Source: Solicoccozyma terricola
Lineage: Eukaryota > Basidiomycota > Tremellomycetes > Filobasidiales > Piskurozymaceae
Reading direction: 5' to 3'
DNA: 64,000 nt
Assembly: GCA_001600875.1 (NCBI GenBank)
Contig: BCLD01000001.1
Span: 944,717-1,008,716, forward strand
The notes under the pieces are model-generated. The model had not been told where the DNA came from. It saw only the letters and a program-made list of their open reading frames with translations, and did not search any database. Position 1 is the first letter of the stretch. Every line of letters begins with the position of its first letter. This document shows positions 22,329 through 34,328 of the stretch, one piece after another. The position numbers and the translations under genes were made by a program.

Positions 22329-24350
22329 CGCTTGCTCGTCGCTGGTACGGAGTTTAATCGCCGAGACAGCACGTGGCACGCACCGCCCCATTCGGTGGCC
22401 AAACATCCGGTTCCTGGTGGCGGCAAGGAGTGCTTGCATAGGCTATAGGATATACAGCTCGTTGGGTTACAGTTGCTCAAGAAGCATTGATTTTATTTCC
22501 TCTTATCCTATCACATCCTTTAACGGGGTCGTTGAGGTCACGGATGACAGTGATGACACGGACGATATCGATGATTCAGTCGAATGACCTCGAATGACAG
22601 GTCGGCCTTGTTCGATTTGTCTAGGTGAAGATTTGAAAGGGAATACCTTCCCGGCTAACCATACAATAATAATCCTACGTCAACAGCTACTCAAGTCGAA
22701 TCCTGGTATGAATGGACGCCTCACCTTTTGAACCGTTCTGTCGTCTCCACCATATCCAACCTCCAACAATCAACCCGAATACAATCAGACTTGACATCAC
22801 GTCTGTATCACGAATCATCCGGTCTGTAGGGTCAGTATCTACAGGCCTTGAAGACAATATAAAGAGGCTCACAAAGGGGGTATTGCGACCAAGGACAACT
22901 ATTCACACTACTCCATCTGCAAGATTCGCTTGCAGTCCCGTCTGCTAACCTGTTTGTTCCGTCATCCGGAGCAAGGGATTGAACAAGGTTTATTGGATCC
23001 ATCTTCTCTTCTCAAGATGATGGGATGGACGATGTGTTGACTGGTGAAAGAGAGACCTTCCAGCTGGCAGGCCGGTCCACCTAAGACGTTAAAGTTGAAA
23101 CGGAGGAGGTAATTACATCAAAGGATTTCCAGTGAGCTGTAACAACGTTGATTCTGCTACATAAATCTAGGTCTTATGTATCTAGGCATAATTGTAGGAT
23201 TATGATTCTAGCACCAATCTGAGCCACAATGGTACTCTGCGCAGCGCTACTCTTGAAACCCTTGGCATTTCTGGAACCCACACCCCAATCTTGTGCTTGT
23301 AGTCTCTTCTCATCTTCCGCGCCATCCTCCTCAACAATACCCTTCTTTGAATTTACTTGGTCCCCGGTGCTTTCGCATTTCTTCATAGATAGGCATCTCT
23401 TATTTATATGACACCATCGAGGAGCCTTTCGCTTCTTCCCGGCGATTTCGTGTGCAGCAACTGCAAAACCAACCTTTCCACCAGCAGAAAACACACAACG
23501 CAATCACTGGCACAGCCAACAAAGAAACTTGAAAGCGCGAACGTTGGCGTCAGCTGGGTTTTCGTATACAGATAAACACCGATGACTAACGTAGAGGGTA
23601 CTTGACATCAGGAGCATTTACCACGGCAGCTATTGCTTCTGTCGATATATTCATGATGATGTTCTTGAAATAACTTGTATGATCCGCAGGGGTGGGGTTA
23701 GTAGGTGATCCCTCTGTTATGGTCACTCTTTACCTTCGACTCTTACTCTCAAATGGCAGCCTTTGCGGTCGGGAGTATAAGGAGTTAGTCAAAGGAGTTG
23801 CAGGGGAACCACATTAAAACGCCCCGCGTGCGAGCCCCACGAAACGCTCCCGGTTGCTGAGTTCACTGTGTCTACCGTGTCAAGACGGCTCGATGATAAG
23901 CCTCCTCGACGGGAATGACCAGAATAACCGGGCAAAGGAGCCTGCTGAAACCTATTTATTTGTCATCCGCATCCTTGATGATGTTGAAACCTTTTGGAGT
24001 GTTGCATAGCTTCGTTTGCTCTCTTGTTGAAACACGGGTCTACTGTTTCTAAGAGCTAGTGAAACACATTGCGTTCCCAAACGAGGTAGAATGCATTGCC
24101 AGTAGTGTTTCAGATAGGTGTACATCAGTGGAACATAACCAATGTGGTAAGTTTTGAAGTGCCGGGTTGCGATCGGGTGAGCTCGGGGTGCGCAGCTCAA
24201 AACATTGTGGCGGCTTTGTTCTCCTCAATAACTGTCCATGTTCGCTCAGACCATATACAAACCAATCTAATGTACTGCACACCAGACGGTCCATCATCCT
24301 CGATCATATCAGGTACAACTAAATCAACTTGTTGGGCAAAAGACAACGCT
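22329..24350. other. Unresolved 2 kb region with possible exon remnants
   Basis: No complete gene could be built. Three minus-strand pieces look protein-like. First, 22687-22840 reads one membrane helix and a basic tail (SLIVFGLIVGGWIWWRRQNG) to a stop at 22687. Second, 23174-23500 gives a Lys-rich frame preceded, one base out of frame, by a helix-like stretch (SLLAVPVIALCVFCWWK). Third, about 24195-24345 gives a short frame containing LVVPDMIEDDGPSGVQYIR. None has a convincing start plus splice sites. They may be decayed genes or exons of a gene I cannot assemble. The rest looks like ordinary intergenic DNA. Confidence 0.4.
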
Positions 24351-26021
24351 CTATAGAAAATCAGTACAATCGCAGGCGGACGTCGTGGATGCCGTTGAAG
24401 ATGTTTCTGTCATTGTCAATTCGGGAGCTGATGTGGATATCGGTAATGTGGACGAGTCCGAAGATGAGGACACTGATGTGGGTGTGTTTGACAAGGCTGA
24501 CATAGTTGTTGATGCGGCTGAGGAGGTGGTTGACGTAGAATCGGTCGATGTGATCGAAGCTGTAGGTTCAGAAGTGTATGTACTTGATTGATCCAGCGAG
24601 GTTGATGTGTTGGAAGAGGAGAAGGAGGAGGAGGAGGAGGAGAAGGAGGAGGAGCTGGACGACAAGGATGTCAATGAATTTTCAGAAGAGACCGGTGGCG
24701 CCGCTCCCGGCACTTCAGCGGCTGAGCTTGACGAGGCTGGTGTGCTTGTTACTGCAGGCTCTGCGGATGTATCTGACGACGTCGATGACGCGGTGGATCC
24801 AACATTGCCGCAGTCGTATGAAGTTGTCCCGTTCTCCGTTGGCTGAGTGACCTCTAGTACGATTAGCGAAGCAGTCGTAAATGCATCATTAGTCACCTGA
24901 CTGACCTCCTGAGTGTCTTGAGCATCTACCAAAGTGCTTGTTGGCATTGCTGCATCGGCAGCACCGTCAGCTACGCTGGCTTGAGGTGTCTGCGGAATAG
25001 TGTTGTGTTCATGAAGATGACAGGTGAAAACTCAGATTGATTGCACTTACGGCTATTGCTTCGGTTGCATGGGTCGTCTCGTCTTGATCCTTGCAATCGA
25101 CGTTGTCTCCATCTGGATTATCCGATGCCTTGCTTGTCTCAGTTGCCCCCTGCGCAATCCCTGATGTTGTTGTTGGAAGGGCTGGTTGGGTGATTGATTG
25201 CGAAGCCAATTGGGGCGAAGGAGTGGCTTCAATTGCTTGATTGAATGGTCCTACTTCTGTAGTCTGCTGCAAAGGCATGTGATCAAAACTTGTGAAGCCG
25301 TCAGATCAAGGACACTCACGGCAATCTGGGATGGTTGAGCGGTGTAAGTTTGCTCCTCCTCATCCTGGCAATCCTCGACCTCTTCCACAACCTCATCCTC
25401 GCAATCTTCGTCGTCTGCATCTGGATAAGCCGATGCCCCGCTTACCTCATTTGCCCCCTGAGCAATTCCTGATGTTGTTGTTGGAAGGGCTGGTTGGGTG
25501 ATCTGAAAGGGAATGTGGTCAGAAACACCTGAAACTCTCTGGTCAGGCATACTCACCGCTAGATCGATTGGGTTACCTGTAAAAGATGGCTTCTCCTCAT
25601 CCTCGCAGTCTTCCAGGTCCTCAGAATATTCGCCCCCGTCAGCTGTAGCAGGAGGGTCTCTACAAGGAGAACCGCCATCAGAAACGGATTGACATGTAGT
25701 TCCTGTTGGGCATGGTATTTTCTCGCTGCCAAGGTAGAATGCATTCTCGCCAGGGACACAGGTGTAATTTATGTCAGCTGCTAATGAGTTGCCACTGGAG
25801 GAGGTTGTGGCAGCCACACAGGGTGACCCTGACTCCACTGATACCGCGGAACAGACAGTACCAAAGGCACATAGCATGGCTTCACCGGCCAGCCAGAAAT
25901 GAGTATCATCTTTGCAAGAGTAGTTCACTTCAGCCGCCACAGGAACTGCTTTGGCTTGAGGTGGTAGGATTGTTGTGATGGTGAATGCGACCACCAGCAT
26001 GTGACGCATGAAGTGAATCAT
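24351..26021 (-). CDS. Secreted Cys-rich modular protein with Ser/Thr-rich tail
   Basis: Not assigned to a named family. The signal peptide (MLVVAFTITTILPPQAKA) is followed by two similar four-Cys modules: YSCKDDTHFWLAGEAMLCAF with GTVCSAVS...SPC, and YTCVPGENAFYLGSEKIPC with PTGTTCQSV...SPC. Spacing is about C-x13-15-C-x5-C-x10-C, loosely like fungal chitin-binding or other small secreted modules. Two repeats then begin ITQPALPTTTSGIAQGA and carry acidic Asp/Glu/Cys stretches. The final exon is a Ser/Thr-rich domain of about 200 residues, ending TSACDCTDFL. Introns lie near 25499-25558, 25266-25319 and 24990-25050, all in phase 0. There is no GPI signal or membrane helix at the end, so it is probably released or wall-bound by glycans. 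The start is ATG 26021; an internal ATG at 26009 and another at 26000 are alternatives. Confidence 0.75.
25140..25505 (-). repeat. Duplicated exon unit in the secreted Cys-rich gene
   Basis: About 45 nt at 25155-25200 and 25455-25501 are nearly identical; both encode ITQPALPTTTSGIAQGA. The two copies are about 300 bp apart, and an intron (25266-25319) lies between them. This points to duplication of an exon-sized piece with later divergence of the acidic part that follows the shared motif. Confidence 0.8.
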
Positions 26022-27117
26022 GATTTACCGATTGCTCTGCAGGCGGGGTTCTCTGATTTCGCTCTCTGCTGTTGTGTATGGAGGCGATAATAACGGCTGT
26101 CGTTGATCCCTGATGGCAATGTTATATGTAAGAGTTCCAGTCCACCACCATGATGGACTGAAAACACATGTGAGGCGGCGAATATTACCTCTTGCGAACA
26201 GGAACATAGGAAGCGACCTTTTGTTACGGCCACAGGGGCTCAGTTGAAACGGGCATTCAAGTTTGATAGATGAAAGGGACTATTCCTAAAAGTTTCAAGG
26301 GAGTTTCAAGGGATTAGAACTATGTAAGCCAAAAGCAGTGGGATTTGCGTGGCAAAAAGCTTCTGTGTCAACTCTCTGGGTGTTCTATGACAGTGGGAGA
26401 CCCATGATTGAACTGGCAGTTGAAACTTTTCCAGTGATTCCACTACAAGGGGAATGGAACTGTCTCCGTTATTTCTCCGTTATTCCAATTCCACTGCACT
26501 ATGCTGGTCTGGAATCAGGATAGCAGCCCACGGAAATTGAGTGTCCTTACTAAATCCTCTCAGAAGAACACCGTGTTCTTCCCGCATCTTTCTGTTCTCG
26601 AGCGCCTTCAGTGTTCATCCCGGCGCCGGCCATAGAACGACTGCCATAAAAGCAGCCCCCGGGTCCCAACAAGCACTAGAGGGGCGGCGGAAGAATTGAT
26701 TAGATAGCCCACCATCTCATCCGACTGGCGGACCGGGATTTTCACCGAGGTGCTCCACATCCCCCTTACGGAAGAATTAATAGAAATGTTAGCAGCGCGC
26801 GCTGCTGCTGAAAAAGACGTCTTCTCTAGCCTTTATTGGAGTACCTCGATTGATACTCCACTGAAACCCCAGAAGCCAGCATCGATCGTGATGTAGACTG
26901 TGAGCAGCTTTTCAGACCTGCGACCTCCACCTTTAGCCCTGTTGCAACAAATCAAGTCCGAGTCAGATGACCTCCACTGCGACATCGTTGTTCCTGATCG
27001 TGAAAGGTCTGTCTATCGGCCGGCCCGCTGAACCGTTCACTGGGACCACCCAAAGATATATAGCAGGGAGGCCGCTGCCATGTAGATCTGACATGCAAGC
27101 ACAGAATAAGTCTCAAA
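26022..27117. other. Divergent intergenic region
   Basis: About 1.1 kb between the secreted Cys-rich gene (-) and the carboxylesterase (+). No exon with credible signals was seen. A TATATA element precedes the esterase. It probably acts as a shared or back-to-back promoter for two secreted proteins. Confidence 0.5.
27056..27062 (+). promoter_or_regulatory. TATA-like element of the carboxylesterase gene
   Basis: ATATATA lies about 56 bases upstream of ATG 27118, a plausible distance for a short 5' leader. Confidence 0.4.
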
Positions 27118-29824
27118 ATGTTGAAGATCGCAACGACGTTGTTCCTTGCTGCATCGGCGTACGCCGCTGTGGCTAGACCTACGAAGGATATGCTCTCTCG
27201 CCATCAAGGTGCCAGCATCACTTCCAAGCTAGGTCCCGTCGTTGACCTGGGATACGCTGTGAGTTCTGGGAACCCTTTCCCCTCGCGGTTCTCCTGTCTT
27301 ACCTCTCCACCTTTCAGGCATATATCGGAAACTCTTCCTACCCTAACGTCACGTTCTTCGGTGGTCTGCCTTACATTCAACCACCACTCGGTGACCTCAG
27401 ATGGAGAGCGCCTCGGCAGCTCGATGAGACACCAAAGGGTGATAAGTCCCCGGTAGACGCTAGAAACTTTGGGACTATTTGCGTTCAGCAGCCAGCAGTG
27501 GTCGGAGTTGGTAGTGAGGGTGAGTGTGGAGTTGGCATGCGGACACGACCAAGGGGATGACGGAGCGCGACGACGCAGACTGTGTCACCCTGAACGTCTG
27601 GAAGCCGTCGGGGGCTACCGAAGGCAGCAACCTTCCCGTCGTCATCTATATCCATGTGAGTTCCCCGGAGTAACCTGCAAACAAAAGCTAAAGCCTGAAA
27701 TTGAACGACAATCTAGGGTGGCGGGAATTACTACAACGTGAGAGCATCTGATACTTTGAAGTAACGTATCGTGAAGCTTATACCCTGTCAAATGTGCAGT
27801 CTGCCCAAGGATTCCCGATGGCCGATTGGGTCAACATCACGAGTGAGAGCGGTCGCTCAATTATGGACTACTACAACATGAACTGACCTCTTGGTATACG
27901 CATAGACGGAAATCTCGTAGCTGTTTCCATTCAGTACCGAGTGCGATACTCCGACCTATTCCAGCCTTGCTTTGCACCTAATTCCATAACTCCACCCACA
28001 GCTTGGCATTTTTGGCTACTTGGCTTCTTCAACTCTTATGTCAAACGGTACAGCCAACGCAGGTCTCCTCGACCAACGAGCATCGTTCGAGTGGGTTCAG
28101 CGACACATTGCGAAGTTCGGAGGGGACCCGAACAAGGTTGCGATCTCGGTCAGTGCACTATGGCTATGCTGTCAATTCGTTTCAGCTGACGGTCGTAAAA
28201 CAGGGAGAGTCTTCGGGAGGAGGGTCGGTCCTCAATCATCTCGTGTGGAAGGGAGGGGAAGAACAACCCCCATTCCAAGCTGCCGTGAGTGCACAGTCAG
28301 TATGTGTACATCACTTTTTCCCAGGCTGATGCGCCTCTCTTTCAGATCCTTCAAAGCATAGGGAATGACCCCTTCCCCACCCCTCAAGTTTATGAGGTAT
28401 GTCACACTTCGTTAGCACACAAGCCACCTTGACTAACCGGACATCGCACAGGAATGTTTCGGCAATGTCACCACCTTTGTTGGATGCTCAGATGTGGATG
28501 ATGTCATGGGATGTCTGCGACAAACGTCTTTGGGGACTTTAGTCGCGGCAGTTAGTGAGTTGGGGTGCTTATCTTTGGACCTAAAACTACATCGCTGACG
28601 AAGCACTTGCGGAGGACACAGATCACCGACCGCAACCTTTGTGTAAATACCTACCTATTATTGACGGGTACAACATCATCGATATTCCAAGCAAGTCACT
28701 CACAGCGGGAATGTTCTCCAAGTAAGATCCCAAACCTTCCTGCTTCGTTAGGGATTTCGGGGCGCTCATCAGAAAACTCCATAGAGTCCCTGTCATGGCA
28801 GGCCACACGACGAACGATGGAACGACATTCACCGGCTCTCCTACTACCGTTACCAACGATTCTTCCCTTTACACTGCAATGACTTCCTCGCGGTACACTC
28901 AGTTGACGAATGCGACATTCCAGAGGGCGTTGACTTACTATAACCAGAGCGACTTTGAGAGTTTTTACGATCTCGCAGAGACTTTAGTGGGCGATACTCA
29001 ATTCACTTGTTGGGATTGGTATTTGGGGAAGAGGATGATTGAAGAGGGTGGAGTTGCGTACAATTACCGGTGAGCTGATGTGAGGGAGTTATCGCGATTC
29101 AGGATGTTTATCGCAATGTTTGCGTCCACCACAGATGGAATACGCCGGGTAGGCAGTCCTGACCAGAGAAAGTTCTGGACAAACACCACTTACACTGACA
29201 TGGTGATGCTTTAACAGACCCCGTTCAGCTTGCTGCGAGTCCATACAAAGGTGTAATGCACACGTCGGATCTATATTTCCTCTTCGACGGTACCAAGTGA
29301 GTGGACTGGACTACCAAACTCGACCGCATATTCCCCCTTCCTGACCGGCATTCGCCTTTGCGTCGTTTGCTGCAGTTCCGGGGTATCATCCGCCAATGCC
29401 CAAAGTGAGTCTCTCTCGAGTCTTCCGCTCTCTCTCATCCCAGACACGGCTAATAGTGTGTTAACGCTTGAATAGACTCCTTCAAACCCTTCAACAAGAC
29501 TGAACTTCCCCTTGCTCTTGAATCGACATCCTACTGGACTTCCTTTGCACGTTCCTTCTCTCCCTCTACATTCAAGTATAACAACTCGCCGGATTGGCTA
29601 TCTGTAAACTCCACAACCAACGGAACGTATCAGCGCTTGGTGTTACAAGAGGCTAATGATACAATGAGGACAGCGAGCGTGATGGAGGACGTGTCTCAGG
29701 CCCATGTAGATAGGTGTTTGGTGAGTCTTTTTGTTTTTGGTCTCGAAGTGAAGGATGCCGTGCTGACGAGAGGGGCTTTGTGAATCAGTTCTGGGTGAGT
29801 GTAGCTAATGAGACGAGAGTGTGA
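27118..29824 (+). CDS. Secreted type-B carboxylesterase/lipase
   Basis: Alpha/beta hydrolase of the carboxylesterase family, hydrolysing carboxylic esters outside the cell. The signal peptide is MLKIATTLFLAASAYAAVA. Family blocks follow in order across many small exons: FFGGLPYIQPPLGDLRW, EDCVTLNVWKP, oxyanion-hole HGGGNYYN, LGIFGYLAS, LLDQRASFEWVQRHIAKFGG, and the nucleophile elbow AISGESSGGGSV. PVMAGHTTNDGTTF is the usual place of the acidic residue, and GVMHTSDLYFLF holds the catalytic His. The reading phase was kept through each junction checked (for example 27258, 27521, 28150, 28291). The last exon adds FWVSVANETRV and stops at 29822-29824. The triad looks complete, so the enzyme should be active; the natural substrate cannot be read from sequence. 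The next gene starts 172 bp downstream in the same direction. Confidence 0.9.
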
Positions 29825-29876
29825 GAGGATGGAATAGGAACAAGAATGTGCTCGCCACCCATAATTCGCCACTGCA

Positions 29877-29885
29877 TATAAATAA
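29877..29885 (+). promoter_or_regulatory. TATA box of the monoacylglycerol lipase gene
   Basis: TATAAATAA, about 115 bases before ATG 29997 and only 53 bases after the esterase stop. It is a close match to a TATA consensus and supports separate transcription of the two tandem hydrolase genes. Confidence 0.5.
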
Positions 29886-29996
29886 ATTGGCCACGTGGAA
29901 GTGAACTCGCGTCTTGTCGTGATCTTGGTTGCCCCAGCATCAGTTGTCGTCAGCATCATCATCTAGTAGAGCAGCAGCAGCATCGTGGTGAGCAAC

Positions 29997-32207
29997 ATGC
30001 AGCAAGTAGTATGGTGAGATTGCAGTGCAAGGACATACTCCGTACAAACACGGCAGCTCATCTGTCTATTCACAACAAAGGGACGTCGTGGAACCTGGTC
30101 TCGTCGCTCTAGGAGTATATTCACCTCCTGATCCAAGTGAGGCGCCTAATCTACCTCGTGAATGACTGTTGTATTCTGATATATGGTTTACCCCCAGCAT
30201 ACGGCCGATACGTAATCCCACCACCGCCTGCCGAGATTGCTCTTATCAACAACCCTTCCATCACTCTTACTCAACGACGTATCTTCTTTCCCGCTCACTC
30301 ATCTCTCGATACAACGGAAGTGGAATTTTCTGAATATGTCGAAGTGAAGGAGGAAGAGCTAAGTAAAGAAAGGAGGAGAAGTGGTAGATGGGTTTATTAC
30401 AAGACCTGGGAGATGGAAGGCGATGCTCGCAAGGGGAAGGCAGTGGATGTGATCATGACGCATGGTATGATTTTTTCGTTGTTCTCGTGATAACCTACCT
30501 CAGGGAGTTGATTAGACAGGAGTGTTGTTTCACGACCAGGTCTAAACGACTACGGGTGAGTACCTAACGCTACGCACTTCGGAGAGGTCTTTAAGTTAAC
30601 AAATCAACCTTTCCTCTCCTGCCGAAAGTGGTCGATGGGCTCCTCACTGTATGCCATTCCTAGAAGCGGGGTTCAGACTGGTGCGTGGCATCCAATAGGT
30701 GAATAGCAAACCGACTATGATACTGAGACTACATATGACTGGAATAATTAGATCATACCCGATTTGCCATCCGTAAGTCTGCTCGCGACGATCTCTCACT
30801 ATCAGGCAAGAAGTCGCTGAAACGTCGAATAATTGCAGTACGGCCGCTCCACAGGGTTTGTCTCCGCATGCTCACACTTCGGAACATCGCACTTTCCGCT
30901 GAAGCCTGAACACTTTTATCCGCCCGTAGCGTTCACTCCCATCTCCCAAATCCACACCAACTGACATCAGCCCTACATGCTGTTCTACAAGATGTTGTCA
31001 AAGTTGACGTTGGACAAGGGAGGAAACAGAGGAAAGTGTTCTTGACTGGGTCGTGAGTAATCTGAAATAAATAAAAAAGCAAACGAGTGGGTGTGCTAAT
31101 TTGCTTTCGGGAGTCGGCTTCAACAGGTCGCTGGGTGGTTGGACGAGGTGAGTTTTTCATTCGATCCGATGAACTATTCTAACCACCGCTTTGTGTTTCG
31201 CTTAATCAGTCTTTACTACCTCATGTGAGTGATCAAAATGCATAACGTGACTAGCAGGCTTGCGCCATAACAATTCGACGTCCTAGTTCGTTCCCGCCAA
31301 CTCAAGACATCGACAAAATCCTCGATGCGCCTCATGCGACTCCCGATCATAAGTACCCTAAGAGCACGGATTTTCGACCTGCCATCGCTGGTGCTTTCAT
31401 TCTTTGCCCTGCTGTTGCTGGTGAGAATGATCGTTTATCTTTTCATTGTTATACATGCGAAGTGATTATTGAATTCACCCAGTTGCTCCGGAATCGAGAC
31501 CTAATGCGCTCATCGAAGGGATAGGAAGGATTTTGGTCAAATTCGCAGGGACTTTACCTCTTACCCATGCTATCAAAGGTTAGTTGGCGATGGAATGCGA
31601 GCTGCGAGATGGAGACAACTGATGCAGTTGGACGATGGGGTAGGGAGAGCAAGTGACGATCCTCGGGTTGAAGAGGAGTTCTTGGCGGATCGTGAGTTAA
31701 AATTTCCATTTCAACCAGAGCTTGAGAATCCGTTAGTTGACGATGGACGCGATGTCTCTGTGTATCAGCTATGACCTACCACGGCAAACTGCGTCCGTCC
31801 ACTGGTCTGGCTTTACTGGAAGGAATGACCGAGCTAGAGCAAAAGGCCGAGAAGATCACATGTCGTAAGTCGCTTCTCTATCTGAGCATCTCCGAGGTGT
31901 CGTGTTGATGTCTACTAAATCATGTCCTTCAGCCATTCGCATCATTCACGGCGACAAAGACCGCGTCACTTCCCACCTGACCACCATGAAATTCTTCGAA
32001 AGAATCTCGAGCAAGGACAAGGAACTGCAGATCTATGAGGGTTATGAACATATCATGAACAAGGTGAGACCACATGTCATTCGAAAACAAATCGTCCGTC
32101 GGCTGACAAGCGCATGAACAGGTCGGTATCGACGAAGCAGACGATGCGAAACGTCAAGCTGTGTTGAAGGACTGGGTAGGGTGGTTGTCGTCCAGGGCGG
32201 AGGCTTG
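29997..32207 (+). CDS. Monoacylglycerol lipase-like serine hydrolase
   Basis: Alpha/beta hydrolase of the monoglyceride lipase (Yju3-like, S33/hydrolase_4) type, releasing fatty acid from acylglycerols, probably at lipid droplets or membranes. The start is a 17-nt exon (MQQVV) at 29997-30013. It joins through introns 30014-30056 and 30137-30197 to the exon reading TYGRYVIPPPPAEIALINN. Motifs: HGLNDYGGRWAPHC (oxyanion region), LIIPDLPSYGRSTG, nucleophile elbow FLTGSSLGGWTSLYYL, acidic residue IRIIHGDKDRVTSH and His in YEGYEHIMNKVG. The protein ends WVGWLSSRAEA. More than ten small introns were traced and all keep phase. No signal peptide is present, unlike the esterase just upstream. The first exon is an inference from phase and splice sites. 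Confidence 0.85.
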
Positions 32208-32426
32208 AAGGTTGACGATCGTAGATGGTATCAAATAGACGCAGAGAGAATTAACTGAAGCGAACTCATCATAGACGGGGGGTTAGTTGTACGAGCAAAT
32301 AGAATAGAGCCTTTCTTTGCGACGATCCGATGAGCAATGATGACGCGGCAAGTAAAAGTTGCTTTTGCCGAGATTTGTTGCATGAAACAGTTGCATCGTA
32401 TTGCAACACCATCTCTTAGCTGCATC

Positions 32427-34082
32427 ATGGTGGGACAGACCTCACGGGTCTCGATGGCTCATGTTATCGATGCGTGCGACAATTACCCTTACATCTCCAG
32501 CTCCGACCTCGCGTCCGAAGTCATATCTCCCCTCCATCTCACATACTCCGATGGCTCAAGTCCATCCATCAAACCAGTCGGTTGGATAAGACCTCATTTT
32601 GGACGAGCAATGAATCAATACTTCGAGACGAGTGGCCTTCAGCCATTCCTGATTCAGCAAATCAATAGTGGTGGTGGTGGTGGGGGTGGTGGCGGCTTTT
32701 GGTATTTTGAGGAGGAGTTTCTGAAGAAGGGTATGGATGAGGTGAATGGAGGAATGGCCAGGATGGTGAGGAAGATGAAAGATGAAGGATTGTTTCAAGA
32801 ATGTCTTGATGGTGAGTGACTTGTACGGAGTGACTTGTACGGCTGTGGAAAGGGATCAACGGTTCACACTAACAATGTGCTTTTGCTGCTTTTCATCAGG
32901 GTGGCGCAACGAGCTGTATGCAATCTATGCTGATCCTTCATCAAACTTCTTCAACTTGCCAAGAGTACAAAGCACGGCGTCTGTATCCAAGCACTTCCAC
33001 AACCATGTATTCAGTTTGGAGCGGAGCGCTTGTGCACTGTTTGGAGTGATGACTTATGGCGTGCATATGACAGGTGAGATTGGATCGTTCCTTGCCTGCT
33101 CGCAGCTGATAAAAGATGGAGTGAACTTTTTACAGTTTACGAGGGTAGTGGTGAAGATATGAAGATATGGGTACCGAAGCGGAGTCCAACTAAAGCAACG
33201 TGAGTGCTTGACCTTTGACTTTTTTTCCGATGTCTGTTCTGACCAAATCGTCGTATTTTCAGATGGCCGTCCATGCTAGATAACGTGAGTTTGTGCTTTG
33301 GTCGATCCTGGGCCCTGTCTTTGATAACCTTTCTTCTTCTCTCAGTCTGTGGCGGGAGGTATCCCAGCTGGAATGAATATTTTCGAATGCATGGTTAAAG
33401 AATGCGAAGAAGAGGCTAGTTTACCTGAGAAATTGGTCAAGAAACAAGCTAGGTATGTGGCGGTGCATTGATCTGTTGGTTCAGTTGCTGATGTGGAAAA
33501 GTTCTGATACTATAGACATGCTGGGGTTACGACTTACTTTTACGTGACAGATAAAGGGTGGCTACAACCTGGTAAGTCTACTTGAGCAAACGATAGAACT
33601 AAAAGGAATATTTACATTTCACACCCTCGCCGCTTCATTCCAGAATGCGAGTGAGTGATAGCCATCAGCTTTTTCAATAAACCTCTACGATTCTCATCCA
33701 CCGATTACCATGACAGATACATCTTTGACCTCCAAATGCCTCCACAATCCTCTCCAGACTATATCAAGCTGCAACCTCATGACGAGGAAGTCGAATCCTT
33801 CTCTGTATGTTGATTGCTTCCCTCGCTACAATCACCCTTTATCGTACCCTGACACTACATGCAAATATATACACAACCCCACACCTTCAGCTTCTCCCCC
33901 TATCCACCGTCATCTCTCTACTCTCCACATCCCCGTCCCCATTCAAACCCAACTGTGGTCTAATCCTCATTGATTTCCTAGTCAGGCATGGCGTGATAAC
34001 ACCGGAGAACGAAGGGCGATACATAGAGGTAGTTAGACGATGTCATAGAGATCTTGGAATGGCTATGCCGGAGGGCTCGTGA
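32427..34082 (+). CDS. DUF4743/Nudix hydrolase (TPK-related), copy A
   Basis: Nudix hydrolase of the fungal group annotated as thiamine pyrophosphokinase-related (DUF4743 plus NUDIX; yeast YJR142W-like). The likely substrate is a diphosphate such as an oxidised thiamine diphosphate derivative, but this is not visible in sequence. The N-terminal domain contains VIDACDNYPYISSSD, WIRPHFGRAMNQYF and FWYFEEEFLKKGMDEVNGG. Next come WRNELYAIYADPS, FSLERSACALFGV and VYEGSGEDMKIWVPKRS. The Nudix box region is GGIPAGMNIFECMVKECEEE, followed by ASLPEKLV; Lys replaces the usual Arg and Ser the last Gly. The C-terminus includes YIFDLQMPPQSSPDYIKL and LIDFLVRHGVITPENEG. A poly-Gly stretch at 32671-32696 interrupts the N-terminal domain. 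A paralogue lies at 37802-39677 in the opposite direction. Confidence 0.88.
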
Positions 34083-34328
34083 GGATGTGTGTTGCACCGT
34101 TAAATGCATGGGGAATACCCGATTTTTTTTTGGCAGAAGTTCTAGATAGGGTAGCTATGAAATCATTCGAAAATGCAAAACACTTTACTACGCCCCGCTC
34201 TTCGTACACGTGTATTTGTATTACAAAACCCTGCACTTGATCGCCATCTGATATCTCATCCACTCTTTGACTCCCTTCGCAGCAGTCACATGAGGCAACG
34301 GGGGCGGAGGAAAAGACGTTGAACCAAT

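Noticed and set aside
24351..24360. Extending the secreted Cys-rich protein into a downstream membrane anchor
   Set aside because: The only nearby splice-like step would be a 17-nt intron, too short for the spliceosome, and the candidate helices lie 0.8-1.5 kb away.
24607..24846. Glu/Asp-rich plus-strand frame over the Ser/Thr-rich exon
   Set aside because: It is the antisense reading of TCC/TCT-rich serine codons; the minus-strand frame continues a signal-peptide protein through phase-0 introns.
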